Shown here: piece by piece, positions 42,541 to 54,433 of the stretch | How positions within the stretch are numbered: position 1 is the stretch's first letter | How the letters are laid out: every line of letters begins with the position of its first letter | Source: Sandaracinaceae bacterium | GTDB taxonomy: Bacteria; Myxococcota_A; Polyangia; Polyangiales; Houyiibacteriaceae | Direction: 5' to 3' | NCBI GenBank assembly: GCA_016706685.1 | Contig: JADJJE010000014.1 | Coordinates: forward strand, 282,405-346,404 | DNA length: 64,000 bases | Position numbers and translations under genes: made by a program | Notes under the pieces: model-generated | Told to the model about the DNA's origin: nothing | The model's input: the letters and a program-made list of their open reading frames with translations, nothing else | Database searches by the model: none

Positions 42541-44220
42541 TCAGCTGTCGTCCGACGAGTCGCTGGTGACGCCCGTGCGGCGCTCCTCCAACAAGGCCAG
42601 CTCGCGCTCGAGACGCTCGATCAGCGGCTGCACGCCGGCGGTGTCCGTGGCGGTGCAGTACGTGGCGCCGCGCACCTCCGCGATGTGGGCGACCACACCC
42701 GGGTCCAGGCGGTCCGCCTTGTTGAACACCATCACCCGCGGCACCCGCTCGAGCTCCAGGCGGTTGAGCAGGTCCTCCGTGGTGGCCACGTGCTCGTCCC
42801 AGCCCGGGTCGCTCGCGTCCACCACGTGCAGCAGTAGGTCCGCGTCCTGCGCCTCTTCGAACGTGGCCTTGAAGGCGGCGAAGAGATCTTTGGGGAGGTC
42901 GCGGATGAAGCCCACCGTGTCGGTCAGCACCAGCTCGCGCCCCGAGGGGAGGCGCATGCGGCGCGCGCGCGTGTCCAGCGTGGCGAACAGCTTGTCCTCG
43001 GCGATGACGTTGCTGCCGGTCAGCGTGTTGAGCAGCGTGCTCTTGCCGGCGTTGGTGTAGCCCACCACGGCCACCACCGCGACGCCGCTCTGGTTGCGCT
43101 TGTGGCGCCGCTGCTTGCGCTGCTTGGACAGCTGCTTGAGCTCACGGTTGAGCCGGTCGATGCGGTCGCGCGCGCGCCGCTTGCCCACCTCGATCTTGGT
43201 CTCGCCTGGCCCGCGCCCGCCGATGCCACCCGTGAGGCGCGAGAGCGAGTCGTCCTTCTGGCCGAGGCGCGGCAGCAGGTACTTCATCTGCGCCAGCTCC
43301 ACCTGCAGCTTGCCGTCATTGCTCTCCGCGCGTTGGGCGAAGATGTCCAGGATGAGCTGCGTGCGGTCCAGCACCTTGAGGTCCGTGTGGTCCGCGATGG
43401 CAGCCGCCTGCGCGGGCCCCAGCTCGCGATCGAAGATGAGCACCTCGGCGTCCAGCTGCATGGCGCGGATGACCACGTCGTCCAGCTTGCCGCGGCCCAT
43501 CACGAACTTCGGGTCGATGCGCTCGCGCACCTGCGTGATGCTGTCGGCCACCTCCACGCCCGCGGTGCGGGCCAGCTCTTGCAACTCGCGCAGAGAGTCT
43601 TCGGCCTGGCGCGCGTGCTTCTTCTCGCACACGTGCATGAGAATGGCGCGGCCGTCCTTGCCGGTGACCTTGCGGGCCTTGGTGGAGCGCGCGAACTCTG
43701 CCTCGAGCGCCGGCACGATGTCTGCCGGGTTGGCGTCCAGCTTGGCGTAGGGGATGGGCCCGAAGGTGCGGAACGGCGCGTCCGAGCTGCCCTCGGCCAC
43801 CGGGATGTTGTGCCCGTAGTAGACCGACAGAGCGCGCTCCTCGCCTGGCGCGAGGCAGATGGCCGCCACCATGTCCAGGCGCAGGCGCGTGAGGTCCACC
43901 AGGTCGTCGCGCGTGAGCGGCTCGTCGTAGAGGTGCGTGTGGATCAGGCGCAGGCCACGAAGGCGCCCGCTGCCCGCGCGCAGACGCCCCACGTCCGGCA
44001 GCATGAGCCGGCTCGCGTCGCCGATGATCACGTGGTGGATGGCGCCGGCGCGATCGGCCAGCACGCCCACCTGCCGGCCGGTCGCGTGGCTGATGGACAC
44101 CAGGTCGCGCGTGAGCTCGGTGGTGGTGAGCTTGTCGAAGGGCAGGCGGCGCTGGTAGATGCGCTCGAGGGCCTTGGTCTCGGAGGGCGCGAGGCCCGAG
44201 GTGTTGCCGTAGATTTCCAT
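42541..44220 (-). CDS. hflX: Ribosome-associated GTPase HflX, long form
   Basis: Predicted 559 aa, longer than the 420-430 aa of typical HflX because of an N-terminal extension of about 190 residues. The core has the HflX N-domain (RIDPKFVMGRGKLDDVV, LIFDRELGPAQAAAI, RTQLILDIFAQRA), the GGIGGRGPGETKIE linker and a GTPase domain with G1 VGYTNAGKST, G3 DTVGFI and G4 NKAD. HflX splits stalled ribosomes under stress. The extension (LTTTELTRDLVSISHATGRQVGVLADRAG) looks like a further alpha/beta domain seen in some HflX proteins. It is 38 bp downstream of the exonuclease gene. Confidence 0.93.
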   Translation of the reverse strand: MEIYGNTSGLAPSETKALERIYQRRLPFDKLTTTELTRDLVSISHATGRQVGVLADRAGAIHHVIIGDASRLMLPDVGRLRAGSGRLRGLRLIHTHLYDEPLTRDDLVDLTRLRLDMVAAICLAPGEERALSVYYGHNIPVAEGSSDAPFRTFGPIPYAKLDANPADIVPALEAEFARSTKARKVTGKDGRAILMHVCEKKHARQAEDSLRELQELARTAGVEVADSITQVRERIDPKFVMGRGKLDDVVIRAMQLDAEVLIFDRELGPAQAAAIADHTDLKVLDRTQLILDIFAQRAESNDGKLQVELAQMKYLLPRLGQKDDSLSRLTGGIGGRGPGETKIEVGKRRARDRIDRLNRELKQLSKQRKQRRHKRNQSGVAVVAVVGYTNAGKSTLLNTLTGSNVIAEDKLFATLDTRARRMRLPSGRELVLTDTVGFIRDLPKDLFAAFKATFEEAQDADLLLHVVDASDPGWDEHVATTEDLLNRLELERVPRVMVFNKADRLDPGVVAHIAEVRGATYCTATDTAGVQPLIERLERELALLEERRTGVTSDSSDDS

Positions 44221-44258
44221 GCGTGGTCCGACAGCGGGGTGTCGGCGGGGCTCTCTCT

Positions 44259-45059
44259 CTACTCGAGGACTGCGGAGTCCAGCTCGAGGCTGATGGGACA
44301 GTGGTCCGAGCCCATCACGTCCGGGTGAATCCTAGCGCTCCGCAGGAAGGGCAACACGCCTTCCGACACGAACGCCAGATCAATCCGCCAGCCCACGTTG
44401 CGCTCGCGGACGCCGAAGCGCTGACTCCACCAGGTGTAGTGCTCGCCGGCGGTGTTTCCATGGCGGAACGAGTCCACCCAGCCGGCCGCTAGGAGCTGCT
44501 TCAGCTGCTCGCGTTCTTCCGGCAGGAACCCGCTGGTCTTCAGGTTGGTCTTCGGGCGCGCGAGGTCGATGGCCTCCGGCGCGGTGTTGAAGTCCCCCAT
44601 GACGATGACGCGGCCACCGTCACGGCGCAGCGGCTCGAGCGTGTCGAACAGGCGCTGCGTGAACGCCATCTTGAAGGGCACGCGGCTGTTGTCGCGCTCC
44701 TTGCCGTTGCCGTTCGGGAAGTAGGCGTTGGCGATGGTCAGCGCGCCCAGGGTGGCGATCTGCACGCGCCCCTCGGCGTCGAACTCGGGGACGCCCAACG
44801 AGGTCTCGACCGCGTCGAACGGGCGGCGCGCGTAGAGGGCGACCCCCGAGTAGCCCAGCCTCTCGGCGGAGGCGAAGTACGTGTGCACGCGCTTCGGCTG
44901 GCGAAGGTCTTCCGGGAGCTGCTCCGGGGTGGCGCGTGTCTCTTGCAGACCGACCACGTCGGCTTTCGCGTTTGCCAGCCAGCTCAGAAAGCCCTTCTCC
45001 GCGCAGGAGCGCAGGCCGTTCACGTTCCAGGAGTAGATGCGGGTCACGCGAGGAGGCAT
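44259..45059 (-). CDS. xthA: Exodeoxyribonuclease III-like AP endonuclease
   Basis: Predicted 266 aa from the ATG at 45059 (MPPRVTRIYSWNVNGLRS). Exonuclease III/EEP family motifs are complete: SWNVNGLR, GLQETRA, YSGVALYAR, the catalytic core IVMGDFNTAP, GWRIDLAFVS and GSDHCPISLEL. These enzymes cut at abasic sites and remove 3' blocks in base-excision repair. It is divergent from the kinase at 45148 and upstream of hflX, and the pair is probably cotranscribed. Confidence 0.92.
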   Translation of the reverse strand: MPPRVTRIYSWNVNGLRSCAEKGFLSWLANAKADVVGLQETRATPEQLPEDLRQPKRVHTYFASAERLGYSGVALYARRPFDAVETSLGVPEFDAEGRVQIATLGALTIANAYFPNGNGKERDNSRVPFKMAFTQRLFDTLEPLRRDGGRVIVMGDFNTAPEAIDLARPKTNLKTSGFLPEEREQLKQLLAAGWVDSFRHGNTAGEHYTWWSQRFGVRERNVGWRIDLAFVSEGVLPFLRSARIHPDVMGSDHCPISLELDSAVLE

Positions 45060-45147
45060 GGGGCCTCGGTGGTAGCAGGGGCACCCGCGCGACGCTATCG
45101 CCAGGGGCTCGGAACATGGGTACAATCCGCTAGATCCAAGCCCCTTC

Positions 45148-46767
45148 ATGGTCACTGCCTACAGCCGCGATAGCGACCCCCTCGTTGGCACCACCATCGC
45201 GGACAAGTACCGCGTGGTCTCGCTGATCGCACGCGGCGGCATGGGGCGTGTGTATCGTGGGCTCCAGCTGGCGCTCGAGCGCGAGGTGGCGCTCAAGGTG
45301 CTGGACCTCGGCAGGCTGGGCGAGTCGGGCAGCAGCGAGGCCGTCATCGACGACTTCCGCCGCCGCTTCGTGCTGGAGGCGGCCTCTGCGGCGAAGCTCA
45401 CGCACCCCAACACCATCGTCATCCACGACTACGGGGTGGAGCGCGATGGGCTGCTCTACATGGTCATGGAGCTGATCGAGGGGCAGACCCTCGCCGAGCG
45501 CATCGAGAAGGACGGCGCGCTGCGCCCCGAGACCGTGGTGCGCATCATGGCGCAGGTGTGTGGCTCGCTGGCCGAGGCGCACGGGCGCGGCATGGTGCAC
45601 CGCGACCTCAAGCCCTCCAACATCATGCTCACGCAGCGCGGCAGCGAGCGCGAGTTCGTGAAGGTGCTGGACTTCGGGCTGGTGAAGCAGGGCGAAGACA
45701 TCAGCCAGACGCGCAGCGGCGCGCTGATCGGGACCCCGCGCTACATGTCCCCGGAGCAAGTGGCGGGCAGCGAGGTCACCCCCGCGAGCGACGTCTACGG
45801 ACTGGGCGCTTGCACCTATCACGCGCTCACGGGGCAGCCGCCGTTCGACTCGGAGTCGGCCTACGTGCTCATGGCCGCGCACGTGAACGTGAAGCCGCCT
45901 GCCATGGCCGAGGTGGACCCCGGCTTGAACGTGCCTGCCGAGCTCGAGCAGGTGGTCTTCCGCTGCCTCTCGAAGTCGCCCGCGGATCGCTATGCCACCA
46001 TGGAGGACGTCTCTACCGCCATGCAGGAGGCCCTGGGCGACGACTTCACGCTGTCGGGCTCGCGGAGCCTCGTGCGCACCAACTCGAGTCCGCTCGGCCG
46101 GCTGCCCTCGAAGGACTGGACAGACTCCCTGGCGGACACGCGCGTGCAGCTGCACACCCCGACCATCAGCACGCAGGCGCCGCCGCAGCGCCGCTTGGCG
46201 ATGGCCGTGCTGGCGCTGGTGGGCGTGCTCGTCGTCGCGCTGGGGCTCACCTGGCAGCGGGCCCGTGATGGCGGGAGCGCGGGCAGCGACGCGTCCAACC
46301 CGCAGCCTGGAGCGGGCGCCCAGGCCGTGGCTCCGTCGTCGGTCGACGGCCTCGGTCGTGTGGAGGTCTGGGTGCGCTCCACGCCGGCGGGCGCTCGTGT
46401 CGCCCGCGGCGACGAAGACCTCGGCAACACCCCCGCGCGCCTGCTGCTCGCGCCCGAGGACCGCTGGACCCTGACGCTCAGCGCTCGCGGTCATGCGCCC
46501 CGCACGCTGCGCGTGTCGGCGGCGCAACGGGAGGTCAATGTCGTGCTCGAGCCCGAGGCGGCGCAGGACGTGGATGCCGTGACGGCGCGTCCCGAGACCG
46601 GCAGCACTGGCGAGCGCCCACACACGAGCGGGTCGAGAGCGCCCGGTAGCGGTGGGACCTCCATGGAGACCACTACAGGTCCCGCTCCCGGGCCCTCCGA
46701 AGCCTCGGGCACTCCACCAGGAGAGCGACACACCGACAACCGTGACCCGTGGGACAGCGCGCCGTGA
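45148..46767 (+). CDS. Ser/Thr protein kinase with extracytoplasmic PEGA domain
   Basis: Predicted 539 aa. The kinase domain (about 20-295) has ARGGMGRV, Lys50 in ALKVL, HRDLKPSN with Asp153, DFG 175-177 and GTPRYMSPEQ. A basic stretch and one membrane segment (349-368) follow. The external part has a PEGA domain (about 403-468, VRSTPAGARVARGDEDLGNTPARLLL) and a Ser/Thr/Pro-rich tail. PEGA domains probably bind cell-wall or surface layers, so this is a receptor kinase. Its stop overlaps the next gene's start (GTGA), and that gene overlaps a binding lipoprotein gene, forming a trio. Confidence 0.93.
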   Translation: MVTAYSRDSDPLVGTTIADKYRVVSLIARGGMGRVYRGLQLALEREVALKVLDLGRLGESGSSEAVIDDFRRRFVLEAASAAKLTHPNTIVIHDYGVERDGLLYMVMELIEGQTLAERIEKDGALRPETVVRIMAQVCGSLAEAHGRGMVHRDLKPSNIMLTQRGSEREFVKVLDFGLVKQGEDISQTRSGALIGTPRYMSPEQVAGSEVTPASDVYGLGACTYHALTGQPPFDSESAYVLMAAHVNVKPPAMAEVDPGLNVPAELEQVVFRCLSKSPADRYATMEDVSTAMQEALGDDFTLSGSRSLVRTNSSPLGRLPSKDWTDSLADTRVQLHTPTISTQAPPQRRLAMAVLALVGVLVVALGLTWQRARDGGSAGSDASNPQPGAGAQAVAPSSVDGLGRVEVWVRSTPAGARVARGDEDLGNTPARLLLAPEDRWTLTLSARGHAPRTLRVSAAQREVNVVLEPEAAQDVDAVTARPETGSTGERPHTSGSRAPGSGGTSMETTTGPAPGPSEASGTPPGERHTDNRDPWDSAP

Positions 46768-47618
46768 CGCTCGCGCGCAGGGTGGCGAGAGAAGTGGAAC
46801 GCTTCGGGCGCGCCGTGCCCGTGGTGCTCGTGCTGACGTGCATGTATGCGCTACCGGTGAGTGGCGTCGCGAGCGCCCAGGCGCCCGCCGAGCCTGCCGC
46901 GGGGCAACAGGCCGACGACGCGCGGGCACGCGAACTCTATGTGATTGGCGACGAGTTCTACGCGAACGGTCGCTACGAAGCGGCGGAGGAGGCGTTCGCC
47001 GAGGCCTACCGCTTGTCCGGGCGGCCCCTGCTGCTCTTCAACCTGGCCAACGCCCAGGAGCGCAGCGGCCGCTGGCCCGAGGCCGCCGAGAACCTCCGGC
47101 GCTACCGCGAGCACGCCCCGGCATCAGAGCACACCGCACTGGACGCTCGCCTCGCTGCGCTCCAGCGTCGCATCGAGGAGCGCGCGGCCGAGTCGCGCGA
47201 CGAGCCCGTGGTGGTCATCCAGCACGAGTCGGCCGAGCTGCCCGCGGCGCGTTCGGCAGCTGGAGAGCGCCTGCGCGAGCCGCTCTCGCCTCACCTGGTG
47301 CTGCTGCCCGCGTCGGGTGCGCTGGCCCTCACCACCCTGGCCCTCGCGCTGCGGGTGCGCAGCGTGCGAGACGACGTGCGCGCCGCCTGCGTTTCCAGTG
47401 CTGGGCAGCGCTTCTGTTCGCCCGAGGCCGCGGGTGCCATCACGCGCGACCGCAGGCTGAGCGTGGCCACGGACCTGCTCGCAGTGGCGGCGCTCACCAC
47501 CGCAGCGCTCGGGGTGTGGACGCTCGTGCGCGACCGGCGGCGCGCGGACAGAAGCCCCACGCTGCAGGTGGGCGTGGCGCCCAGCGGCTTCCGCGTTGCC
47601 CTCACGGGGGCGTTTTGA
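46764..47618 (+). CDS. TPR membrane protein, partner of the PEGA kinase
   Basis: Predicted 284 aa from the GTG at 46764, which overlaps the kinase stop by 4 bp. A signal or anchor (about 19-37) is followed by TPR-type helices (RARELYVIGDEFYANGRYEAAEEAFAEAYRL and LFNLANAQERSGRWPEAAENLRRYRE), a linker, and two hydrophobic segments near the C-terminus (HLVLLPASGALALTTLALALR and LLAVAALTTAALGVWTLVRD). The plan resembles the gene at 25255 without PEGA and Glu-Thr repeats. Its stop overlaps the next gene's TTG (TTGA). It is inferred to link the kinase to the binding protein. Confidence 0.8.
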   Translation: MTLARRVAREVERFGRAVPVVLVLTCMYALPVSGVASAQAPAEPAAGQQADDARARELYVIGDEFYANGRYEAAEEAFAEAYRLSGRPLLLFNLANAQERSGRWPEAAENLRRYREHAPASEHTALDARLAALQRRIEERAAESRDEPVVVIQHESAELPAARSAAGERLREPLSPHLVLLPASGALALTTLALALRVRSVRDDVRAACVSSAGQRFCSPEAAGAITRDRRLSVATDLLAVAALTTAALGVWTLVRDRRRADRSPTLQVGVAPSGFRVALTGAF

Positions 47619-49099
47619 CGACGCTGCATCGCAGTGCGAGCGGCGTCGCCGTGCGCGGGGCCGGCGTCCCGCTCGCGCTCGCGTCCTCGTTGGGTCTACT
47701 GTTGCTCAGCTGCACGCTCACGCGCGTGGATCATCAACGCTGCGACGCCCACAGCGATTGCCGCACCGCGTTCGGTGTTGGTTTCGCGTGCACCGACACG
47801 GGCTTCTGCGAGCAACAGCTGCTCCCGCGCTGCACGCGCACCCACCCCGTGGACTACCTCGAGAACCCCGGCGCGTACACGTCGTACCTGCCCATCGGCG
47901 TCATCGTGAACCGCTCGCTGGACGCGCACGAGGCACGCGCCAACGCCGTGCAGATCGTGGCTGAGCTCGCCAACTCGCAGGGGGGCTTCGGCGACCGCGA
48001 GCGCGTGGCGGTGGTGGTGTGCACCACTGAGCAGGACGCCGCGTTGGACGCGCTGACGTCGGCGGAGGCGGCCGTCGTGACCTCGCAGTGGCTGCACGAC
48101 GTGCTCGGCGCCCCCGCCATCGTGGGTCCCGCGGCGTCGTCGCAGGCGAAGGCCGCGTTCGAGGCGCTCGGCGAGCGCGACCTCGTGCTGGTCAGCATGT
48201 CGGCCACCAGCGCCGAGCTCACCACGCTCGAGCCGCCGGCCACGGACAGCGAGCCCGGGCGCTTGTGGCGGACCGCCGTGCCCGACAGCTTCCAGGCCCG
48301 CGCCATCATCGCCGACCTGCGGGCGCGCGGGCAGCTGCGGGTGGCGGTCGTGCACCAAGACGACAGCTACGGCACCGGCCTCGCGGGGGAGCTCGAGGCG
48401 CGCTTCACGGGGGCGGGGGAGACCGTGATGGCCTACCCGTTCACCACGGACCCGCGCTCGGCGCTCGAAGCCGTGGCCGCCGACGCGACGCTCGGTGAGG
48501 TGGTGTTCGTCGGCGCCGTCGAGCAAGTGCGCGGCTTCTTGCAGTTCGTGGCGGGCAACAGCGCGTTCGATGGGCGCCAGCTGTTCGTGACCGACACGGC
48601 GGCCAGCGTGGACCTGTGGGCTGCCCCAGCTGCTCCCGATGCGGTCTATGCACGGGTTCGCGGCACGCGCCCTGGCGCGCCCACGGGGACGGTGAACGGC
48701 TTCTTCCGGGGCAGCTACCTGTTCGCGTTCCAGGAGGACCCCGACCAGTACTCGTTCGTGGCCAACGCCTACGACGCAGCCTTCATGGTCATCTACGGCG
48801 CGGCCTGGGCGGCCGCCAACGAGGGCTCGTCACGCAGCGGCCGGGGCATCGCGCGCGGCATGCGTCGGCTCAGCGCGGGCGTGCCCATCGCGCTCGGGGC
48901 CACCACCTGGCCCACGGCGCTCGCCGAGCTGAGCGCGGGACGGTCCATCAACGTGGAAGGCGCCTCCGGGGACCTCGACGTGGATCCCGTCACCGAGGAG
49001 ATGACGGCCGACGTGGAGGTGTGGACCATCGACACCGCCGACGAGCCGCGCATCGTGGTGGACGCGCGTTACTCGGCGGCGGACCTCGCGGCGCTCTAG
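47615..49099 (+). CDS. Periplasmic-binding-type lipoprotein (LivJ/type 1 fold)
   Basis: Predicted 494 aa from the TTG at 47615, which overlaps the preceding stop; a GTG about 36 nt downstream would give a shorter, more usual signal peptide. The lipobox is LLSC. A short Cys-rich segment (CDAHSDCRTAFGVGFACTDTGFC) precedes a type 1 periplasmic-binding domain like that of LivJ and receptor ligand-binding regions: IGVIVNRSLDAHEARANAV, IVGPAASSQAKAAFEAL, LRVAVVHQDDSYGTGLAGELEARF, FVGAVEQVRGFLQFV and YDAAFMVIYGAAWA. No transporter genes are adjacent, so it is probably a sensor for the kinase trio rather than an importer. Confidence 0.82.
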   Translation: MTTLHRSASGVAVRGAGVPLALASSLGLLLLSCTLTRVDHQRCDAHSDCRTAFGVGFACTDTGFCEQQLLPRCTRTHPVDYLENPGAYTSYLPIGVIVNRSLDAHEARANAVQIVAELANSQGGFGDRERVAVVVCTTEQDAALDALTSAEAAVVTSQWLHDVLGAPAIVGPAASSQAKAAFEALGERDLVLVSMSATSAELTTLEPPATDSEPGRLWRTAVPDSFQARAIIADLRARGQLRVAVVHQDDSYGTGLAGELEARFTGAGETVMAYPFTTDPRSALEAVAADATLGEVVFVGAVEQVRGFLQFVAGNSAFDGRQLFVTDTAASVDLWAAPAAPDAVYARVRGTRPGAPTGTVNGFFRGSYLFAFQEDPDQYSFVANAYDAAFMVIYGAAWAAANEGSSRSGRGIARGMRRLSAGVPIALGATTWPTALAELSAGRSINVEGASGDLDVDPVTEEMTADVEVWTIDTADEPRIVVDARYSAADLAAL

Positions 49100-49112
49100 G
49101 CGCCGGGGGCTC

Positions 49113-50879
49113 TCAGTTCCTGCGCCGCCTACGACGGCGACGCGTGGGCTCCTCTTCGGGGGCCACGTACGGCGGGTCGATGGCCCAGTCCGGCACGGGC
49201 TGATTGCGGGCGGCACAGTCGAGCGCGTAGAGCTGCGCGGCCTCCGCGAAGAAGTCGCGCGTCTGGATGGAGCCCAGCTTGCCGGAGCGCAGGCGCCCCT
49301 GGCTGCCGATGATGAGCCGGATGCGGTCCTTGAGGCGCCGCGGCATGGCGATGCGCTCCGAGACCTCTTCCATGAACCACTCGAACGCGGCCGCCTGGTT
49401 GCGTGCCCCGTCGAGGGCCTCGTTGAGCGGGCCAAGCAAGAGCGCAGACACCATGACGGCTTCGCTGATGGCCTCGCCGGCCGCGATCTGAGCGTCCACG
49501 GCGGCGAGCCGCAGCCACGTCAGATCGGCGTCGGGCGCGCGATCGTCCAGGTAGCCCGCCAGCTCTGGCAGGATCTCTGCCAGCACGCCCAGGTCCCACG
49601 CCAGGTAGAACGAGCGGTGTGCCGCGCCTCCGCGCAGCAGGCGGAAGATCTCCTCGAGGATGCGGGGCTTCGCTGCGCGCGCGAGCTCTCCGCGATACGC
49701 TTGGATGGCGTCCAGCACGTCCTCGGCGATGCCCAGATCGAGCCGCGCGCTGAACTTGATGGCGCGCAGGATGCGCACGGGGTCTTCGCGGAAGCGCACG
49801 ATCGGGTCGCCGATCATGCGCAGCACGTGGCGCTCCACGTCGGCCATGCCGCCCACGTAGTCGATCACCTCTTCGTGCTCGATGTCGTAGAACAGCCCGT
49901 TGATGGTGAAGTCACGACGGATGGCGTCCTCGAAGGGCTCCCCGAACACGTTGTCGTTCACGATCAGCAGGTCTTCATCCGGGCGGATGCCCTCGGCGCT
50001 GGCGCTGGGCACCAGGCGCATGGGCTCGTAGTCCGACACCAGCGGCCAGCGCTTGGCGAGGTCCGCCGGCACACGGTCGATGCGCTGCCCGTGGTCGCGC
50101 CGGAACGTGGCCACTTCGATGATCTTGCCGCCATGGAAGAGCACGTGCGCCAGGCGGAAGCGGCGCCCGATCACGCGGCAGTTGCGGAAGATGCGGCGCA
50201 CGTCCTGCGGGCGCGCGCTGGTGGCGACGTCGAAGTCCTTGGGCGTGCGACCCAGCAACAGATCGCGCACGCCGCCGCCCACCAAGTAGGCCTGGTAGCC
50301 GTGTTGCGAGAGGCGCAAGAGCACCTTCACGGCGTCCTGGTCCATGGCCTCCTCCGGGAAGCGCACCTCGTAGACGGCGGGCTCGGGCTCGCCGTCGTCG
50401 TCGCCCGTGCCGCGCAGCCGGGAGGGCTCCTCGCGCGCGTCATCCCGGTCGTCGTCGTGGTCCTGGTACTCGCGTGGCTCGCGCGCCGCGCTGGGCGAGC
50501 GCTTGCGCTCGGGAGCAGCGTCGTCCGCCGCCGGTCCGTTGTCTCGGGGCTTGCGCTTCCTGGCGTTGGCTTTGGTCTTGATGACCTCGGGCTCGGCGCT
50601 GGGCCCACGCGAGCGACGCATCGGCGCGTCGCCGTCGGCTTTGGCGCGTGCGCCGCCGCCGTCAGCTTTTTTGCGTGCACCGCCGCCGTCGGCTTTGGCG
50701 CGCGCGCCACCCCCATCGCGGGCTTCGCGGGGGATGGGCTCGTCGTTCGAGGTGCGGGTGCGTCGGCTGGTGCGGGCCTTGGGAGTGCGTCCCTCCTCAC
50801 CTGGACCCTGGGGGCCCTTGGCGGGAGCGCTCGACGCACCGTCCGCCGCATGGGGCTTGGGTGGGGCAGCTTCGTTCAT
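49113..50879 (-). CDS. pcnB: Poly(A) polymerase / tRNA nucleotidyltransferase family protein
   Basis: Predicted 588 aa from the ATG at 50879. The catalytic domain (about 175-400) has LVGGGVRDLLLGRTPKDFDVATSARP, carrying the GG and DFD metal motif, then EVATFRRD, RRDFTINGLFYD and the VRFREDPVRILRAIKFSARL motif of class II nucleotidyltransferases. It most resembles PcnB, which adds poly(A) tails to RNA, but a CCA-adding role cannot be excluded. The first 165 residues are charged and disordered and hold three tandem 10-residue repeats of the type GGGARAKADG. The C-terminus is a run of Arg ending RRRN. Both additions suit RNA binding. Confidence 0.9.
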   Translation of the reverse strand: MNEAAPPKPHAADGASSAPAKGPQGPGEEGRTPKARTSRRTRTSNDEPIPREARDGGGARAKADGGGARKKADGGGARAKADGDAPMRRSRGPSAEPEVIKTKANARKRKPRDNGPAADDAAPERKRSPSAAREPREYQDHDDDRDDAREEPSRLRGTGDDDGEPEPAVYEVRFPEEAMDQDAVKVLLRLSQHGYQAYLVGGGVRDLLLGRTPKDFDVATSARPQDVRRIFRNCRVIGRRFRLAHVLFHGGKIIEVATFRRDHGQRIDRVPADLAKRWPLVSDYEPMRLVPSASAEGIRPDEDLLIVNDNVFGEPFEDAIRRDFTINGLFYDIEHEEVIDYVGGMADVERHVLRMIGDPIVRFREDPVRILRAIKFSARLDLGIAEDVLDAIQAYRGELARAAKPRILEEIFRLLRGGAAHRSFYLAWDLGVLAEILPELAGYLDDRAPDADLTWLRLAAVDAQIAAGEAISEAVMVSALLLGPLNEALDGARNQAAAFEWFMEEVSERIAMPRRLKDRIRLIIGSQGRLRSGKLGSIQTRDFFAEAAQLYALDCAARNQPVPDWAIDPPYVAPEEEPTRRRRRRRRN

Positions 50880-51037
50880 GAGTTCTCGGACTTCGCAGGC
50901 CCCGCCCGGTAGGGAAGGAGAGAGTCCGTCGCGGCACAGAGGCGGCACGGCAGACGTTGACGAGACCTGACGAGTCCCTCCCTTAGCAGTCCTCCGGGTC
51001 CCCGGCAACGGGCCCGCTCCCCTTCAGGTCTGGGGGC

Positions 51038-51200
51038 GTGATCGAGCAGCCGGGGCGGGGCGGGGGTCGCGGCGGGCACGGCCGCGCAGGCGCGTCCTGT
51101 CGGGTCCTCCCTGAAAAACGGCACTCCGCTGCGCTGCGTTTGTTTTTGGGGGTCCTCCCCACGCCCTTGCTGACCCCCGCCCCGCCCCGGCCGCTGCTGA
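51038..51200 (+). repeat. Structured repeat, copy 3 (complete)
   Basis: It starts GTGATCGAGCAGC. The terminal arms 51050-51068 and 51172-51190 are perfectly complementary over 19 bp. The inner stem AAAAAC (51114-51119) pairs with GTTTTT (51142-51147). A 61-codon frame opens at the GTG at 51038 and ends at 51223. It lies between pcnB and alaS in plus orientation, inverted relative to copy 4. The 300 bp between copies 3 and 4 show nothing recognisable. Confidence 0.85.
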
Positions 51201-51504
51201 CGTTTGGGCATGCACGCAGGTAGGCCTGGCGGGGACCGCTTCGTTCGCGGGGGCTCGCCGGGCCGGACTCGGTGCGGGGTGCGCGAGTGGGCCGGTGGGG
51301 GCTCGACTGACCGCGGGGCGCGAAACTGCGCGAGGGCTCACCAGGCTCGACGGACTGCCGGGGGGCGCGCCCGAGTTCGGCTCCCCGTGCGTGTGGCGCT
51401 CCGTCGAGCCCAGCCGCGCACCCGGTCGGCGCGTACGGCGGGCTTGGATGAGCCCTCCCGCGCTCGTCGCGCCTGCGTCTAGGCACGACTGCGAGGCCTC
51501 GAAC

Positions 51505-51661
51505 GGCCGGGGCGGGGCAGGGGTCGGCCAGGGGCGTGGGGGGGACCCGGAAAGCAAACGCAGCGCACAGCGCGAAGTGCCGCTTTCAGGGGGGTACCGA
51601 CAGGGCGCGCCAGCGCGACCGTGCCCAGGCCGACCCCTGCCCCGCGCCCGGCGATCGATCC
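51505..51661 (-). repeat. Structured repeat, copy 4 (complete)
   Basis: The arms 51505-51529 and 51628-51652 are complementary over about 24 bp with one slip. The inner stem GAAAGC (51550-51555) pairs with GCTTTC (51582-51587). The minus-strand end reads GGGATCGATCG, so the GTG start seen in copies 1-3 is GGG here, but the downstream frame stays open and similar. It ends 41 bp before the alaS ATG, so it may be part of the alaS leader transcript. Confidence 0.85.
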
Positions 51662-51701
51662 CACACCCCTGGCGCCCAGCCGACTCGCGCCAAAGAGAGG
51701 A

Positions 51702-54422
<2,721 letters not shown>

Positions 54423-54433
54423 GAGGAGCAGCG

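Noticed and set aside
47615..49099. Branched-chain amino acid ABC transporter binding protein
   Set aside because: The fold fits, but no permease or ATPase genes are adjacent and the gene is locked to a kinase gene, so an importer role is not supported.
51661..51701. T-box leader for alaS
   Set aside because: No T-box consensus sequence and no terminator/antiterminator pair; the structured element upstream belongs to a repeat family found elsewhere.
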